From NCBI GenBank assembly GCA_024643595.1, contig JAHEMS010000063.1, positions 2,715-11,559 of the forward strand: a stretch of 8,845 nt of DNA. The letters run 5' to 3'. This DNA comes from Bacteroidota bacterium (GTDB taxonomy: Bacteria; Bacteroidota; Bacteroidia; Cytophagales; Cyclobacteriaceae). Numbering within the stretch: position 1 is the stretch's first letter; the number at the start of each line of letters is the position of its first letter. The notes beneath the pieces were generated by a model. It worked only from the letters and a program-made list of their open reading frames with translations. It was not told the origin of the DNA and made no database searches. The position numbers were made by a program, and so were the translations under genes. Shown one piece after another: positions 1 through 7,916 of the stretch.

Positions 1-56
1 GTCAGCAGATATTTCAGGTGACAAAATTTTAAGCGAGGGTTATCTAAGGCGTGAGG

Positions 57-782
57 TTAGATGGCCAGACTAAGGTAAACTCCGTATGTACCCTTATTAA
101 ATGTTGGTAGTCCAGTTAATTTGACCTTTCTTTTGCTCCATTTATACTGATGAGTGGCATAGACCAACTCAGTAGAGAGAATACCGATTCCGGCACCAAT
201 TAAAACATCTGACATCCAATGACGGTTACCTAACACCCTCATCGAGCCAACTGCAGTAGCGGTGGCATATCCCCCGATGCTATACCAAATACTTTTATGA
301 CCGTATTCTTTGTGCAGAAAGGTCGCGGCGACAAAAGCTTGCGCGGTGTGACCAGACGGGAAAGAATTGTTCGAGGAGTTATCAGGTCTTGTTTGACCGG
401 TTGTGGTTTTTAAAGTATAGATAACAACACTCATGAGCAACTCTGATTTTAAGAGGAGAAATGTTTCTTCCATCACTGGATTTTTTCCTTTTACTCCTGC
501 TATATTTAATCCATACACCGCAACTGCAGGCGCGTATTGTAGAAAATCATCAATATGCGCATCGTAAAAGGCTGCATTCTTTTTTCTATGTTCTGCAATG
601 TAGGTCCGATTAATAAATTCGTCTTCATCGAGCGTTATCAAGCCTAGCCCAATTAGTGCTGCCGGGGCAGCAAATTTTCTAAGTACAGGATGTTTATTCT
701 TGGCCGAGTCTAATTGTTGTGAAAACAAAAAAACCGGGGATAACAAAAAATAAAGAAGCAATATCTTTTTTATGTTATTCAT
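57..782 (-). CDS. PAP2-family membrane phosphatase (lipid phosphatase / undecaprenyl-pyrophosphate phosphatase-like)
   Basis: A 241-residue protein with all three motifs of the PAP2 (type 2 phosphatidic acid phosphatase) superfamily: KX6RP at K125-P133, PSGH at 142-145, and R182-X5-H188-X3-D192, where H188 would be the phospho-accepting nucleophile and H145 the acid. Residues 1-21 look like a signal peptide ending near 'LFSQ', followed by hydrophobic stretches around 37-52, 82-96, 108-124, 145-155, 165-180 and 192-206, so the catalytic site probably faces the periplasm. The start is ATG. The reading frame opens inside the end of the upstream adaptor gene (8-base overlap, coding-strand ATGAATAA), which suggests translational coupling. 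Family members dephosphorylate lipid phosphates such as undecaprenyl pyrophosphate, phosphatidic acid or lipid A; the substrate here cannot be read from sequence. The last residues (about 231-241) alternate like a beta strand. The superfamily call is secure, the substrate is open, and its place at the end of a metal-efflux operon is unusual. Confidence 0.92.
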   Translation of the reverse strand: MNNIKKILLLYFLLSPVFLFSQQLDSAKNKHPVLRKFAAPAALIGLGLITLDEDEFINRTYIAEHRKKNAAFYDAHIDDFLQYAPAVAVYGLNIAGVKGKNPVMEETFLLLKSELLMSVVIYTLKTTTGQTRPDNSSNNSFPSGHTAQAFVAATFLHKEYGHKSIWYSIGGYATATAVGSMRVLGNRHWMSDVLIGAGIGILSTELVYATHQYKWSKRKVKLTGLPTFNKGTYGVYLSLAI

Positions 783-1920
783 CCGTATTCTTTAGTTTGC
801 TGATTAGGGCATAAGTGCCATTCGTAACAAAGGACGCTGTCTGGTCTACATGATCGGGTAATATGACTTCCGTATAACCGGCAGCGGTTACCCCAGTTTT
901 AATTTCAACGAGACGATAGGTGTTCTTATCATTATTTGTAAACAAATACTCCCTCCCTTCGAAACTTACCACAGCGCTTTCTGGTAAAGCAGCTACTTCA
1001 TGATCTCCCGTTTCAATCAGCGCGCTGAAGTACATTCCAGGAATCAAATCGGTATCTTCTTTTTCAAGATGGCAATGCACACGAACAGTACGTTCAGAAG
1101 AAATTTCCTTTCCAATCAAGTACACGTTGGCACGCCGAGGAGTTGCTTCATTGGTAAGAGTGATCAGTACCTGCTGGCCTATCTTTAATTTAATAAGATC
1201 CTTTTCGAAAACCTGAGCCTCGGCATGAAGATGATCAGTGTCAACAATGACGAACATTACATCGGTTGGATTAACATACATACCAATATTCACATTAACC
1301 TGGGTGACATAACCCGCAATAGGCGAAACAATGTAAATCGAATTTTTGATTTCACCATCTTCAATTTCCGAAACGGTAATGTTGATGAGTTTAAGCTTAG
1401 AGCGCAACCCTTCATACTTTGCTTTCATGCTCATATAGTTGGATTTAGCTAACTGAAGTACTTTAGCAGAATTTACATTTTCGGTGGCCAGTTCCTGCTG
1501 GCGCTTGTACTCAAGTTCCAGGTACTCGAGTTGGTTTTTACTTTCGAGGTAGTCCTGTTGGAGTTGAATATAATCGGCATGTTCCATGACAGCTAAAACC
1601 TGCCCTTTTCGTATTTTCATCCCCTGTAGCAATTCAGTATACTTTACGAAGCCCCCTAAGGGCGCCGATATGGTTACCAGATTTTGAGGAGGCACATCAA
1701 GGACGCCATTAACCTTAACGGCACTGCTTAATTCATGTTTTTCAATTTTGCCCAATGTGATGTTCAACGTTTTAATCTGCTGATCGGTGAGCGTCACTTC
1801 GTCCGTTGCGAGAGGTTCATTCATAAGTTGCGCACCAGTATCCTCATTGGATGTGGAGCAGGATGAATGAATAAATAAAAGCCCGGAGAAAATTATACCA
1901 AGAAATTTCATGTTTTTCAT
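775..1920 (-). CDS. Periplasmic adaptor (membrane fusion protein) of an HME-RND efflux system, CzcB/CusB-like, probable lipoprotein
   Basis: This 381-residue protein is the periplasmic adaptor that would join the RND pump to the outer-membrane channel. The N-terminus is a lipoprotein-like signal with a candidate lipidated Cys21; the box (I-H-S-S-C) is loose because His sits at -3. The layout is classic: first lipoyl half about 80-112, alpha-helical coiled-coil hairpin about 113-180 (rich in L, Q, E, K), second lipoyl half about 195-230 ('SPIAGYV'), beta-barrel about 231-305 with 'LIPGMYFSALIETG', and a membrane-proximal domain about 306-375 with 'ALPESAVV'. I chose the ATG at 1920, one base after the stop of the channel gene; an in-frame TTG at 1935 is also open but would overlap that gene and spoil the signal peptide. 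No His- or Met-rich metal-binding extension is seen at the mature N-terminus. The last 8 bases overlap the phosphatase gene. Confidence 0.93.
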   Translation of the reverse strand: MKNMKFLGIIFSGLLFIHSSCSTSNEDTGAQLMNEPLATDEVTLTDQQIKTLNITLGKIEKHELSSAVKVNGVLDVPPQNLVTISAPLGGFVKYTELLQGMKIRKGQVLAVMEHADYIQLQQDYLESKNQLEYLELEYKRQQELATENVNSAKVLQLAKSNYMSMKAKYEGLRSKLKLINITVSEIEDGEIKNSIYIVSPIAGYVTQVNVNIGMYVNPTDVMFVIVDTDHLHAEAQVFEKDLIKLKIGQQVLITLTNEATPRRANVYLIGKEISSERTVRVHCHLEKEDTDLIPGMYFSALIETGDHEVAALPESAVVSFEGREYLFTNNDKNTYRLVEIKTGVTAAGYTEVILPDHVDQTASFVTNGTYALISKLKNTDE

Positions 1921-1921
1921 A

Positions 1922-3181
1922 TTAGAATTTACCAATCAGGTATTCAACTTTTATTACAGAAAGATTATATTGATTTAATGCCTGCAAATAATTTGATTTA
2001 ATGGAGATGGCACTTCGGAGTGACTGCAAATATTCGACATAACCAATTTCACCACCTTCATATGCTTTACGAGCCTGCGTTAAAATTAAATTGGCATTTG
2101 CCAGTGCACTATTTTCATAGTATACAAGACTCGTTTTATTTTTGTCCATCTCACGCTGCGCTTGATCAAATTCGCTATGTATAGTCATACGAAAGTAATC
2201 AGCAGACTGTCGGCTGGATTCTTCCAGTAACGAGGCTGCCTTCGCTCTCGCTACTTGTGGAGCAAACCATAAAGGAATGGCTAGACCAAACGTGAAACCC
2301 TGGAAGCGATTTCCTTTACTATAAAATTTATCCTGCCCGGTGGTGTTTTGATAACCAATCAGGGTCTGATTAAAATATCCTACCATTAAGTCCGGCATAA
2401 GCCGGCGTCGTTCCACACGGCTTTCCTGCTCGAAAATTTTTACTTGTTGCTGGGAATATTGTAATTGAGGATTTGAAACTAATGTGGATTCTTCAGCGTC
2501 AAGTTCAAGTTGTCGTTTACGTAAAGTAGTTAAGGCGTCTACTAAAGAATCACTATGGAGTAGCGTCTGTAGTTTTTTCTGTGACATAAATATATCCGCA
2601 GCATTTTGTCGGACCATATTTTTAATTTCCTGCAATTGGGTTTCTGCAGTGGTCATTTCCAGTAAATTACTTTCGCCGGTCTTGTACCGTAGCGAAGAGG
2701 CCCTTGCGAAGTCGGTGTATAAACTATCCTGCGAAAGCAATAATGCATGGAAGGCTTTTTGATGTACCAGTATTTCATAAGCTGACTTTACCTCCAATAC
2801 GACATTATTTTTCGCGGCCAGCAAATTTTTGGTTGAACCAACAATTCGCTCTTCTCCGAGTTTTACTTGAGCCCCTATTGTTCCTGGAAAGGGAATCGTC
2901 TGCGTCAAGGTAATATTATTGTCCTGCTCTATGGTATTGTACTGACCCTTCATCAATACGACAGAAAGCTTGCCCATATCACTCCCTGTTTTTTTTAATT
3001 GATTGAAATGATCAACCTGATATTCAGCTGACTTGATTAGCTGGTTATTTTGCAAAGCCGTATTAATCGCTTCAGCCTCGCTCAATTTTTGAGAAAGCCC
3101 GCTTGATACGGCTAACATCAAAAACGATATTGCGATGATCAGAATTTGAATCTCTGATTTTAAAATTTTGAAATCTTTCAT
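1922..3181 (-). CDS. TolC/CzcC-like outer-membrane factor of the metal-efflux complex
   Basis: A 419-residue outer-membrane efflux protein (OEP/TolC superfamily), the exit duct of the tripartite pump. It has an N-terminal signal peptide (hydrophobic 11-28, likely cleaved near 'GLSQ' at 30-31) without a lipidation Cys. The typical internal duplication is visible: repeat one about 33-220 with the helix signature 'TGESNLLEMTTAETQLQEI' (168-186), and repeat two about 235-419 with 'AYEGGEIGYVEYLQSLRSA' (373-391). The strand-forming segments are near 'ITLTQTIPFPG' (90-100) and 'GFTFGLAIPLWF' (295-306). The start ATG overlaps the stop of the RND gene by 4 bases (ATGA), and its stop lies one base before the adaptor gene, so the three are surely one transcription unit. 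The gene order pump-channel-adaptor differs from the proteobacterial czcCBA order. Family placement is firm; substrate choice is set by the pump, not by this protein. Confidence 0.92.
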   Translation of the reverse strand: MKDFKILKSEIQILIIAISFLMLAVSSGLSQKLSEAEAINTALQNNQLIKSAEYQVDHFNQLKKTGSDMGKLSVVLMKGQYNTIEQDNNITLTQTIPFPGTIGAQVKLGEERIVGSTKNLLAAKNNVVLEVKSAYEILVHQKAFHALLLSQDSLYTDFARASSLRYKTGESNLLEMTTAETQLQEIKNMVRQNAADIFMSQKKLQTLLHSDSLVDALTTLRKRQLELDAEESTLVSNPQLQYSQQQVKIFEQESRVERRRLMPDLMVGYFNQTLIGYQNTTGQDKFYSKGNRFQGFTFGLAIPLWFAPQVARAKAASLLEESSRQSADYFRMTIHSEFDQAQREMDKNKTSLVYYENSALANANLILTQARKAYEGGEIGYVEYLQSLRSAISIKSNYLQALNQYNLSVIKVEYLIGKF

Positions 3182-6100
3182 GCTTCAACAATTTTTTCAG
3201 TTTCCTTTTCGAAATAGGTATACAAAACAGGAAGTACCACCAACGTTAATAGCGTTGCCGTAATTAATCCTCCTATCACCACGGTGGCAAGTGGCCGCTG
3301 AACTTCAGCACCCGACCCTTGCGACAACGCCATTGGAAGAAATCCCAGCGAGGCTACCAAAGCGGTCATGAGCACAGGACGTAATCGTACCTTGGTACCT
3401 TCGAGCACAATGTATTTAAGAGTATGCCCACCTTCTTTTTTTATTTTATTGAACTCTGCAATCAATACTATCCCATTCAGCACGGCTACGCCAAAAAGAG
3501 CAATGAAACCAACACCGGCAGAAATACTAAATGGCATCCCGCGCAACCACAAGGCGAGTACACCTCCAATGGCAGACAAAGGAATAGCTGTAAAAATCAG
3601 CAGCCCGTGCCGGAAGGATTGAAACGTAAAATACAAAAGCAGGAAAATCAGCATTAATGCCAAAGGCACGGCTATGATAAGACGCTGAGTAGCTTCCTCC
3701 AGATTTTTAAAGGAGCCCCCATAGGTGATATAATAGCCGGGTTCAAATTTAATTTCTGAAGAAACTTTTGCATTGATTTCCTCCACAATGCTCTGCACAT
3801 CACGGTTACGAATATTGAAACCGATCGCGATTCTTCGCTTTGCATCGTCACGCTGGATCTGGTTAGGGCCAATAGTGAGTTCAATTTGGGCGAGTTGAGC
3901 CAATGGAATTTGCATTCCTGAAGGGGAAGTGACGTTGAGACTTTTAATATCTTCAATACGTTGTCGATTTTCAATGCTTAGGCGTACCGCCAAATCAAAG
4001 CGCTTTTCATTTTCAAAAACCAATCCCGCAACTTCGCCAGAGAACCCACTTCGTAAAACGCGATTTACCTCTTCTATGCTTAAGCCGAACTTTGCTAATT
4101 GATTACGGTTCCACTTTACTACAATCTGAGGCATGCCTCCGATGGGCTCAACATACACATCTTCGGCTCCTTGTACATGCTGCGCAACTTTTCCAATCTG
4201 CTCAGCATACTTGGCAAGTAGTTCAAGGTCTTCTCCGTAGATTTTTATCACTACATCCTGGCGAGCGCCCGTCATCAATTCATTAAATCGCATTTGAATT
4301 GGCTGCTGAAATCCATATCCCACACCAGGCATTTCTTCTTCCAGTTTTTGAGCCATTTTGTTGGCTAGTTCATCTCGTGATTTTGCGTTTTCCCATTCGT
4401 CTTTATCCTTCAGCACAACAATCAGATCACTTTCTGTTAATGGCATAGGGTCAGTCGGTATTTCAGAAGTTCCTATTTTGCCTACCACCATTTTCACTTC
4501 AGTGAAATTATCAAGCAAAATGCGGGAACTTTTCTGCGCAGTTTCAATGGATTGGCTCAATGAACTTCCGGTAATCAAACGGGTTTGTACCGCAAAATCA
4601 CCTTCGTCCAATTGCGGGATAAACTCGCCACCCATTCTTAGAAATAAAATCAAACTGACAGCCAGGAGGATCACCGATGCACTAATCACGAGTGCTCTTT
4701 TTCTCAAGGCCTGATGAATAACAGGATCATAAATTCGGTGGAAGAAAGCCATCAACCGATCGGAAACATTTTTTTTGTGGCCTGTCTTTTTACTTAATAT
4801 GATCGATGAAATCATCGGCACATAAGTAAGAGAAAGAATCAGTGCTCCAATAATGGCGAAGGAAACGGTTTGAGCCATCGGGCCAAACATCTTTCCCTCA
4901 ATCCCCACCAATGACAAAATGGGAATATAAACGATAAGAATGATGATTTGACCAAAAGCAGCAGAGCGCATCATATTTGTGGCTGCCTGTTCAACCTCTT
5001 CATTCATTTCCTGTTGGTTAAGTTTCCGAATGCTGGTGGCAATTCCCAAATGATGCATAGTTGCTTCCACAATGATGACGGCACCATCCACGATAAGGCC
5101 AAAGTCAATAGCCCCAAGGCTCATCAGGTTTCCAGAAACCCCGAAGAGGTTCATCATCGAAAGAGCGAAAAGCATAGCAAGGGGGATCACGGAAGCAACA
5201 ACCAATCCTGCCCTCAGGTTTCCCAACATCAAAACCAACACGAAGACAACGATCAACGCGCCTTCAGCAAGATTTTTCGTCACCGTGTGGATGGCGTTAT
5301 CCACTAGTTTTGTTCGATCAAGGTAGGGTATGATTTCGATTCCTTCCGGTAAAGTTGTATTGATTTGGGCAATACGTTCCTTCACTTTTTCAATAACGAA
5401 AGATGAATTCGCGCCCTTTAGCATTAAAACGATGGCGCCCACAACTTCGCCCTCGTCATTGAATGTCATCGCTCCGTAGCGCGCTGCATTTCCAAACCTA
5501 ACTTCACCAACATTACGGATGAGAATAGGCAGCCCATTGGAAGTGTTTTTAACAACAATCTTTTCAATGTCTTCCAGCGTTTCTACCAACCCCTCGCTTC
5601 TAATGAAGTAGGCATAAGGTTTTCGCTCAATGTATGCCCCCCCTGTATTTTGATTGTTTAATTCCAGCGCGGTAAACACCTCACTGATGCTAATGTTCAT
5701 GCTTCGAAGCTTATTAGGATCAAGCGATATTTCGTATTGCTTCACATAGCCACCGAAGCTGCTAACATCGGCCACCCCCTTGGTTCCTAATAACTGTCTA
5801 CGTACAATCCAGTCCTGGATAGTACGCAATTGCATGGCATCGTATTTTGTTTCGAACCCATTCTTGGGACGGATAATGTATTGATAAATTTCACTGAGCC
5901 CGGTGGATAATGGCGCAATTTCTGGACTGCCCGAACCAGCAGGAATAAGATCTCTTGCTTGGGTAAGTCGTTCGTTCACTTGCTGCCTTGCCCAATACAC
6001 ATCGGTTGCATCAGTGAAAACAATGGTTACCACGGAAAGACCAAAACGAGAAAAGGATCGAATTTCAGTAATGCCAGGAATAGTCGCCATTGTTTGTTCG

Positions 6101-6306
6101 ACCGGGAACGTAACGAGCCTTTCCACTTCAGGCGCTGCCAGTGATGGAGAAACAGTTAGCACTTGTACCTGATTATTGGTAATATCAGGAACCGCATCGA
6201 TAGGTAATTGCGTAAAAGAATACCCACCCCAAACTATTAGGGCGATAGTAAGCATACCAATTATTATTTTATTCCTGATGGAAAATGAGATAATGCCGTG
6301 AAGCAT
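3178..6306 (-). CDS. czcA: HME-type RND heavy-metal efflux pump, CzcA-like (CzcA/CusA family)
   Basis: At 1042 residues this is a full-length inner-membrane cation/proton antiporter of the heavy-metal-efflux RND family. It shows the expected plan: TM1 about 12-30, first large periplasmic loop to about 340, TM2-TM6 about 345-500, TM7 about 538-556, second periplasmic loop to about 870, and TM8-TM12 about 876-1030. TM4 carries 'DFGLIVDGAVIIVEA' with D401, D407 and E414, matching the Asp-Asp-Glu set required for proton-coupled transport in CzcA of Cupriavidus. The porter segment reads 'RFNELMTG' (673-680), where CusA has the copper-binding Met672 in RIDMLSTG; here the aligned residue is E676. 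Both points favour divalent cations (Zn, Co, Cd or Ni) over Cu/Ag, though the exact metal is inference. The ATG start gives the usual 'IISFSIRNK' N-terminus. The 3' end overlaps the channel gene by 4 bases. The symbol reflects class, not proven orthology. Confidence 0.94.
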   Translation of the reverse strand: MLHGIISFSIRNKIIIGMLTIALIVWGGYSFTQLPIDAVPDITNNQVQVLTVSPSLAAPEVERLVTFPVEQTMATIPGITEIRSFSRFGLSVVTIVFTDATDVYWARQQVNERLTQARDLIPAGSGSPEIAPLSTGLSEIYQYIIRPKNGFETKYDAMQLRTIQDWIVRRQLLGTKGVADVSSFGGYVKQYEISLDPNKLRSMNISISEVFTALELNNQNTGGAYIERKPYAYFIRSEGLVETLEDIEKIVVKNTSNGLPILIRNVGEVRFGNAARYGAMTFNDEGEVVGAIVLMLKGANSSFVIEKVKERIAQINTTLPEGIEIIPYLDRTKLVDNAIHTVTKNLAEGALIVVFVLVLMLGNLRAGLVVASVIPLAMLFALSMMNLFGVSGNLMSLGAIDFGLIVDGAVIIVEATMHHLGIATSIRKLNQQEMNEEVEQAATNMMRSAAFGQIIILIVYIPILSLVGIEGKMFGPMAQTVSFAIIGALILSLTYVPMISSIILSKKTGHKKNVSDRLMAFFHRIYDPVIHQALRKRALVISASVILLAVSLILFLRMGGEFIPQLDEGDFAVQTRLITGSSLSQSIETAQKSSRILLDNFTEVKMVVGKIGTSEIPTDPMPLTESDLIVVLKDKDEWENAKSRDELANKMAQKLEEEMPGVGYGFQQPIQMRFNELMTGARQDVVIKIYGEDLELLAKYAEQIGKVAQHVQGAEDVYVEPIGGMPQIVVKWNRNQLAKFGLSIEEVNRVLRSGFSGEVAGLVFENEKRFDLAVRLSIENRQRIEDIKSLNVTSPSGMQIPLAQLAQIELTIGPNQIQRDDAKRRIAIGFNIRNRDVQSIVEEINAKVSSEIKFEPGYYITYGGSFKNLEEATQRLIIAVPLALMLIFLLLYFTFQSFRHGLLIFTAIPLSAIGGVLALWLRGMPFSISAGVGFIALFGVAVLNGIVLIAEFNKIKKEGGHTLKYIVLEGTKVRLRPVLMTALVASLGFLPMALSQGSGAEVQRPLATVVIGGLITATLLTLVVLPVLYTYFEKETEKIVEA

Positions 6307-6385
6307 GAAAATGAGTTTAGATTCTTAATTGCATTGAAGAAAATACGATCGATAGAACGTAAGCCCTATTGATGGAAGAATTCAC

Positions 6386-6772
6386 TCAGGATTTTTTTGG
6401 CGGTTGCCATATCGATGGGCTAAACTCTATGGAAAAAGCAGAGTGATAAAAATTGGAATAGGTAATTTCTGAAACGCGTGATGTAATTTCCGGCGTCTTG
6501 AATAATGGAACAACGGTTACAGTATGTGTAAATGTACAATCTGGAGATTTGAATGGAAGACCAGTATGTTTTTGATGTTCTTCCTGATCGTGGCGCTCAG
6601 CCTGAAAACCATAATGCAGATTAAGAAAACCTAAGAAGGAAACGCCAGGTGATTTTTTGCGGTGCTCCTGATAATGTTCTGCCAGCCGCGGCAACTTCGC
6701 AAAGTCATGTAAATCAACCAAACTGCCTATAAGAGATACACATAATAGTAATATGGCAACGGCTTTTTGCAT
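6386..6772 (-). CDS. Small His-rich exported protein leading the metal-efflux operon, function unknown
   Basis: A 128-residue protein with an N-terminal hydrophobic segment (about 4-19) that looks like a signal peptide or membrane anchor, followed by a soluble part. Nine histidines are scattered at 22, 33, 37, 53, 61, 66, 69, 83 and 110, with a cluster HDQEEHQKH (61-69) and one Cys (79) near H83; the chain ends 'IWQPPKKS'. The pattern KLPxLxxHYxEH, then FLxxHY, then LPFKS, then IWQPP recalls small uncharacterised proteins I believe are found beside CzcA/CusA genes in other Bacteroidota, but I cannot confirm this by search. It lies 79 bases upstream of the pump gene on the same strand and is probably the first gene of the operon. 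A role in periplasmic metal binding or sensing is inference from composition and position. The ATG at 6772 was chosen because it best begins the signal segment and follows a promoter-like element; an ATG at 6790 and a TTG at 6802 are also in frame. Confidence 0.75.
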   Translation of the reverse strand: MQKAVAILLLCVSLIGSLVDLHDFAKLPRLAEHYQEHRKKSPGVSFLGFLNLHYGFQAERHDQEEHQKHTGLPFKSPDCTFTHTVTVVPLFKTPEITSRVSEITYSNFYHSAFSIEFSPSIWQPPKKS

Positions 6773-6778
6773 GAAATG

Positions 6779-6810
6779 CAAAGGTAACATCCTATCAGAC
6801 AAGTAAACAA
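6779..6810 (-). promoter_or_regulatory. Candidate Bacteroidota-type promoter for the small His-rich gene and the efflux operon
   Basis: On the minus strand TACCTTTG (6786-6779) matches the Bacteroidota -7 consensus TAnnTTTG exactly, and a TTG (6810-6808) lies 21 bases upstream, within the usual spacing for the -33 element. The start of transcription would fall about 4-7 bases downstream, practically at the ATG at 6772, so the mRNA would have almost no leader. The match is short and could arise by chance; it is the only perfect TAnnTTTG that I found just upstream of a gene in the window. Confidence 0.4.
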
Positions 6811-6853
6811 TATAATTTGTTCCAATGGTATTTCAGTTTGTACTCATTTGAGT

Positions 6854-7906
6854 TTAAAACAATGAAAGGTTCCCACCCTTTCTGAATTTAGTAAGATCAT
6901 AAGGAACCATCTGTTTATCAGAAAAGAATTTCTTTTTAGAGACACGGTACAATTGGTGAATGGCATCGGCTATATTTCCCTCTCCCGACATACGCCTGCC
7001 GAATTGTGAATCATTTACGTTTCCTCCATGAAAGGAACAGATCTGATTCCATACTTTTTCAAAGCGATCAGGAAAATTCTTATGGAGCCAATCTTCGAAT
7101 ATTTTCCCTATTGAGCCATTCAGCCTCACTACTGTCATGCCTGCTGCCATCGCACCATGGTTGCTAGCCGCTTGTAAGATGAGTGGTATTTCGTGATGAT
7201 TCAACCCTGGTATAATCGGCGCATTCATTATTCCAACAGGAACTCCTGATTTAGCGAGTTCTTCAATCGTTTTAAGCCGCTTTATTGAGCTGGCTGTTCT
7301 GGGTTCGAGAATTCTTCTCAAATCTTCATCCAATGTAGTAATGGAAATGTAGACGTGTACGAGGTTATCAGCAGCCAGATCCTTTAACAAATCAAGATCC
7401 CGCAGTATCAAGCTGTTTTTTGTAATAATTCCTACCGGATGACGATAAGCAGCAAAAACCCTCAATAATTTTCTCGTGATCTCAAGCTTCTTCTCTTGCG
7501 GCTGATAGCAATCCGTGTTGCCGCTCAGCATAATAGGCACTGCATTCCAGTTTTTTTTAAGCAGGTGCTGCTCGAGTAATGTGGCTGCATTATTCTTTAC
7601 GATGATTTTGCTTTCAAAATCTAACCCAGCGCTAAATCCGTAGTATTCATGAGTATTTCGGGCATAGCAATAAATACACCCATGCTCACATCCTTGGTAT
7701 GGGTTCAAGGAATATGTCATACTTAAATCAGGGCTGTCTACTTTATTCACAATCTTTTTCGGAGTTTCGAAAAAGATTTGCGTATTGGGTGATTCCAGGA
7801 GAGGTTCATCCAATCCTTCGATATGGTCCGTGACATAGTTAGATTTTAGAAACCGGTTTTCAGATTTGATCTGGGCCCCCCGGCCTTTGAAATAGGATTC
7901 TTCCAT
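6854..7906 (-). CDS. Radical SAM protein of the PA0069 / SplB-like (COG1533) family, function unknown
   Basis: A 350-residue radical SAM enzyme. The [4Fe-4S] cluster motif is CX3CX2C at C73, C77 and C80 ('YQGCEHGCIYCYARN'). Other conserved blocks are the N-terminal 'FKGRGAQ' (6-12), 'LSGNTDCYQPQE' (127-138), 'GIITKNSLILRDLDLL' (159-174), 'GIMNAPIIPGLN' (225-236) and the 'GRRMSGEG' turn (303-310). These fit the PA0069-type branch of the spore-photoproduct-lyase-like superfamily; known SplB repairs thymine dimers, but members of this branch have no settled substrate, so DNA repair should not be assumed. The protein looks soluble and cytosolic, with no signal peptide. The ATG start is supported by the conserved GRGA block directly after it. 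It is transcribed divergently from the PLP enzyme with 33 bases between starts, and ends 81 bases before the ATG of the small His-rich gene. Read-through into the efflux operon is possible because no strong terminator is seen. Confidence 0.9.
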   Translation of the reverse strand: MEESYFKGRGAQIKSENRFLKSNYVTDHIEGLDEPLLESPNTQIFFETPKKIVNKVDSPDLSMTYSLNPYQGCEHGCIYCYARNTHEYYGFSAGLDFESKIIVKNNAATLLEQHLLKKNWNAVPIMLSGNTDCYQPQEKKLEITRKLLRVFAAYRHPVGIITKNSLILRDLDLLKDLAADNLVHVYISITTLDEDLRRILEPRTASSIKRLKTIEELAKSGVPVGIMNAPIIPGLNHHEIPLILQAASNHGAMAAGMTVVRLNGSIGKIFEDWLHKNFPDRFEKVWNQICSFHGGNVNDSQFGRRMSGEGNIADAIHQLYRVSKKKFFSDKQMVPYDLTKFRKGGNLSLF

Positions 7907-7916
7907 AAAACAATAA

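Noticed and set aside
2..73. Plus-strand open frame of 23 residues running in from the left edge and ending TAA at 71-73, which could be the C-terminus of a convergent gene overlapping the phosphatase end.
   Set aside because: Too short to recognise, and another frame (3-32) is equally possible; nothing but openness supports either.
1921..1935. In-frame TTG at 1935 as an upstream start for the adaptor gene.
   Set aside because: It would overlap the channel gene and add five polar residues before a good lipoprotein-type signal; the ATG at 1920 is better placed.
3672..3974. 100-residue minus-strand frame inside the pump gene.
   Set aside because: It lies wholly within the well-supported RND coding region in another frame and has no recognisable motif, so it is a shadow.
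4948..5326. Plus-strand frames of 84-119 residues antisense to the pump gene, one rich in His.
   Set aside because: They are antisense shadows of conserved TM segments; the His content is a by-product of the codons on the other strand.
6307..6385. The 79-base gap between the small gene and the pump gene as a site for a second promoter, small RNA or riboswitch.
   Set aside because: I saw no full promoter consensus, no stable hairpin and no known riboswitch core; only a short CGATCG palindrome.
6773..6802. Longer starts (ATG 6790, TTG 6802) for the small His-rich gene.
   Set aside because: They add residues before a well-formed signal segment and overlap the TAnnTTTG element; not excluded but less likely.
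6842..6853. Short perfect inverted repeat (ACTCA-TT-TGAGT) directly after the radical SAM stop, considered as a terminator.
   Set aside because: The stem is only 5 bases with a 2-base loop and no T-tract follows, so it is too weak to call.
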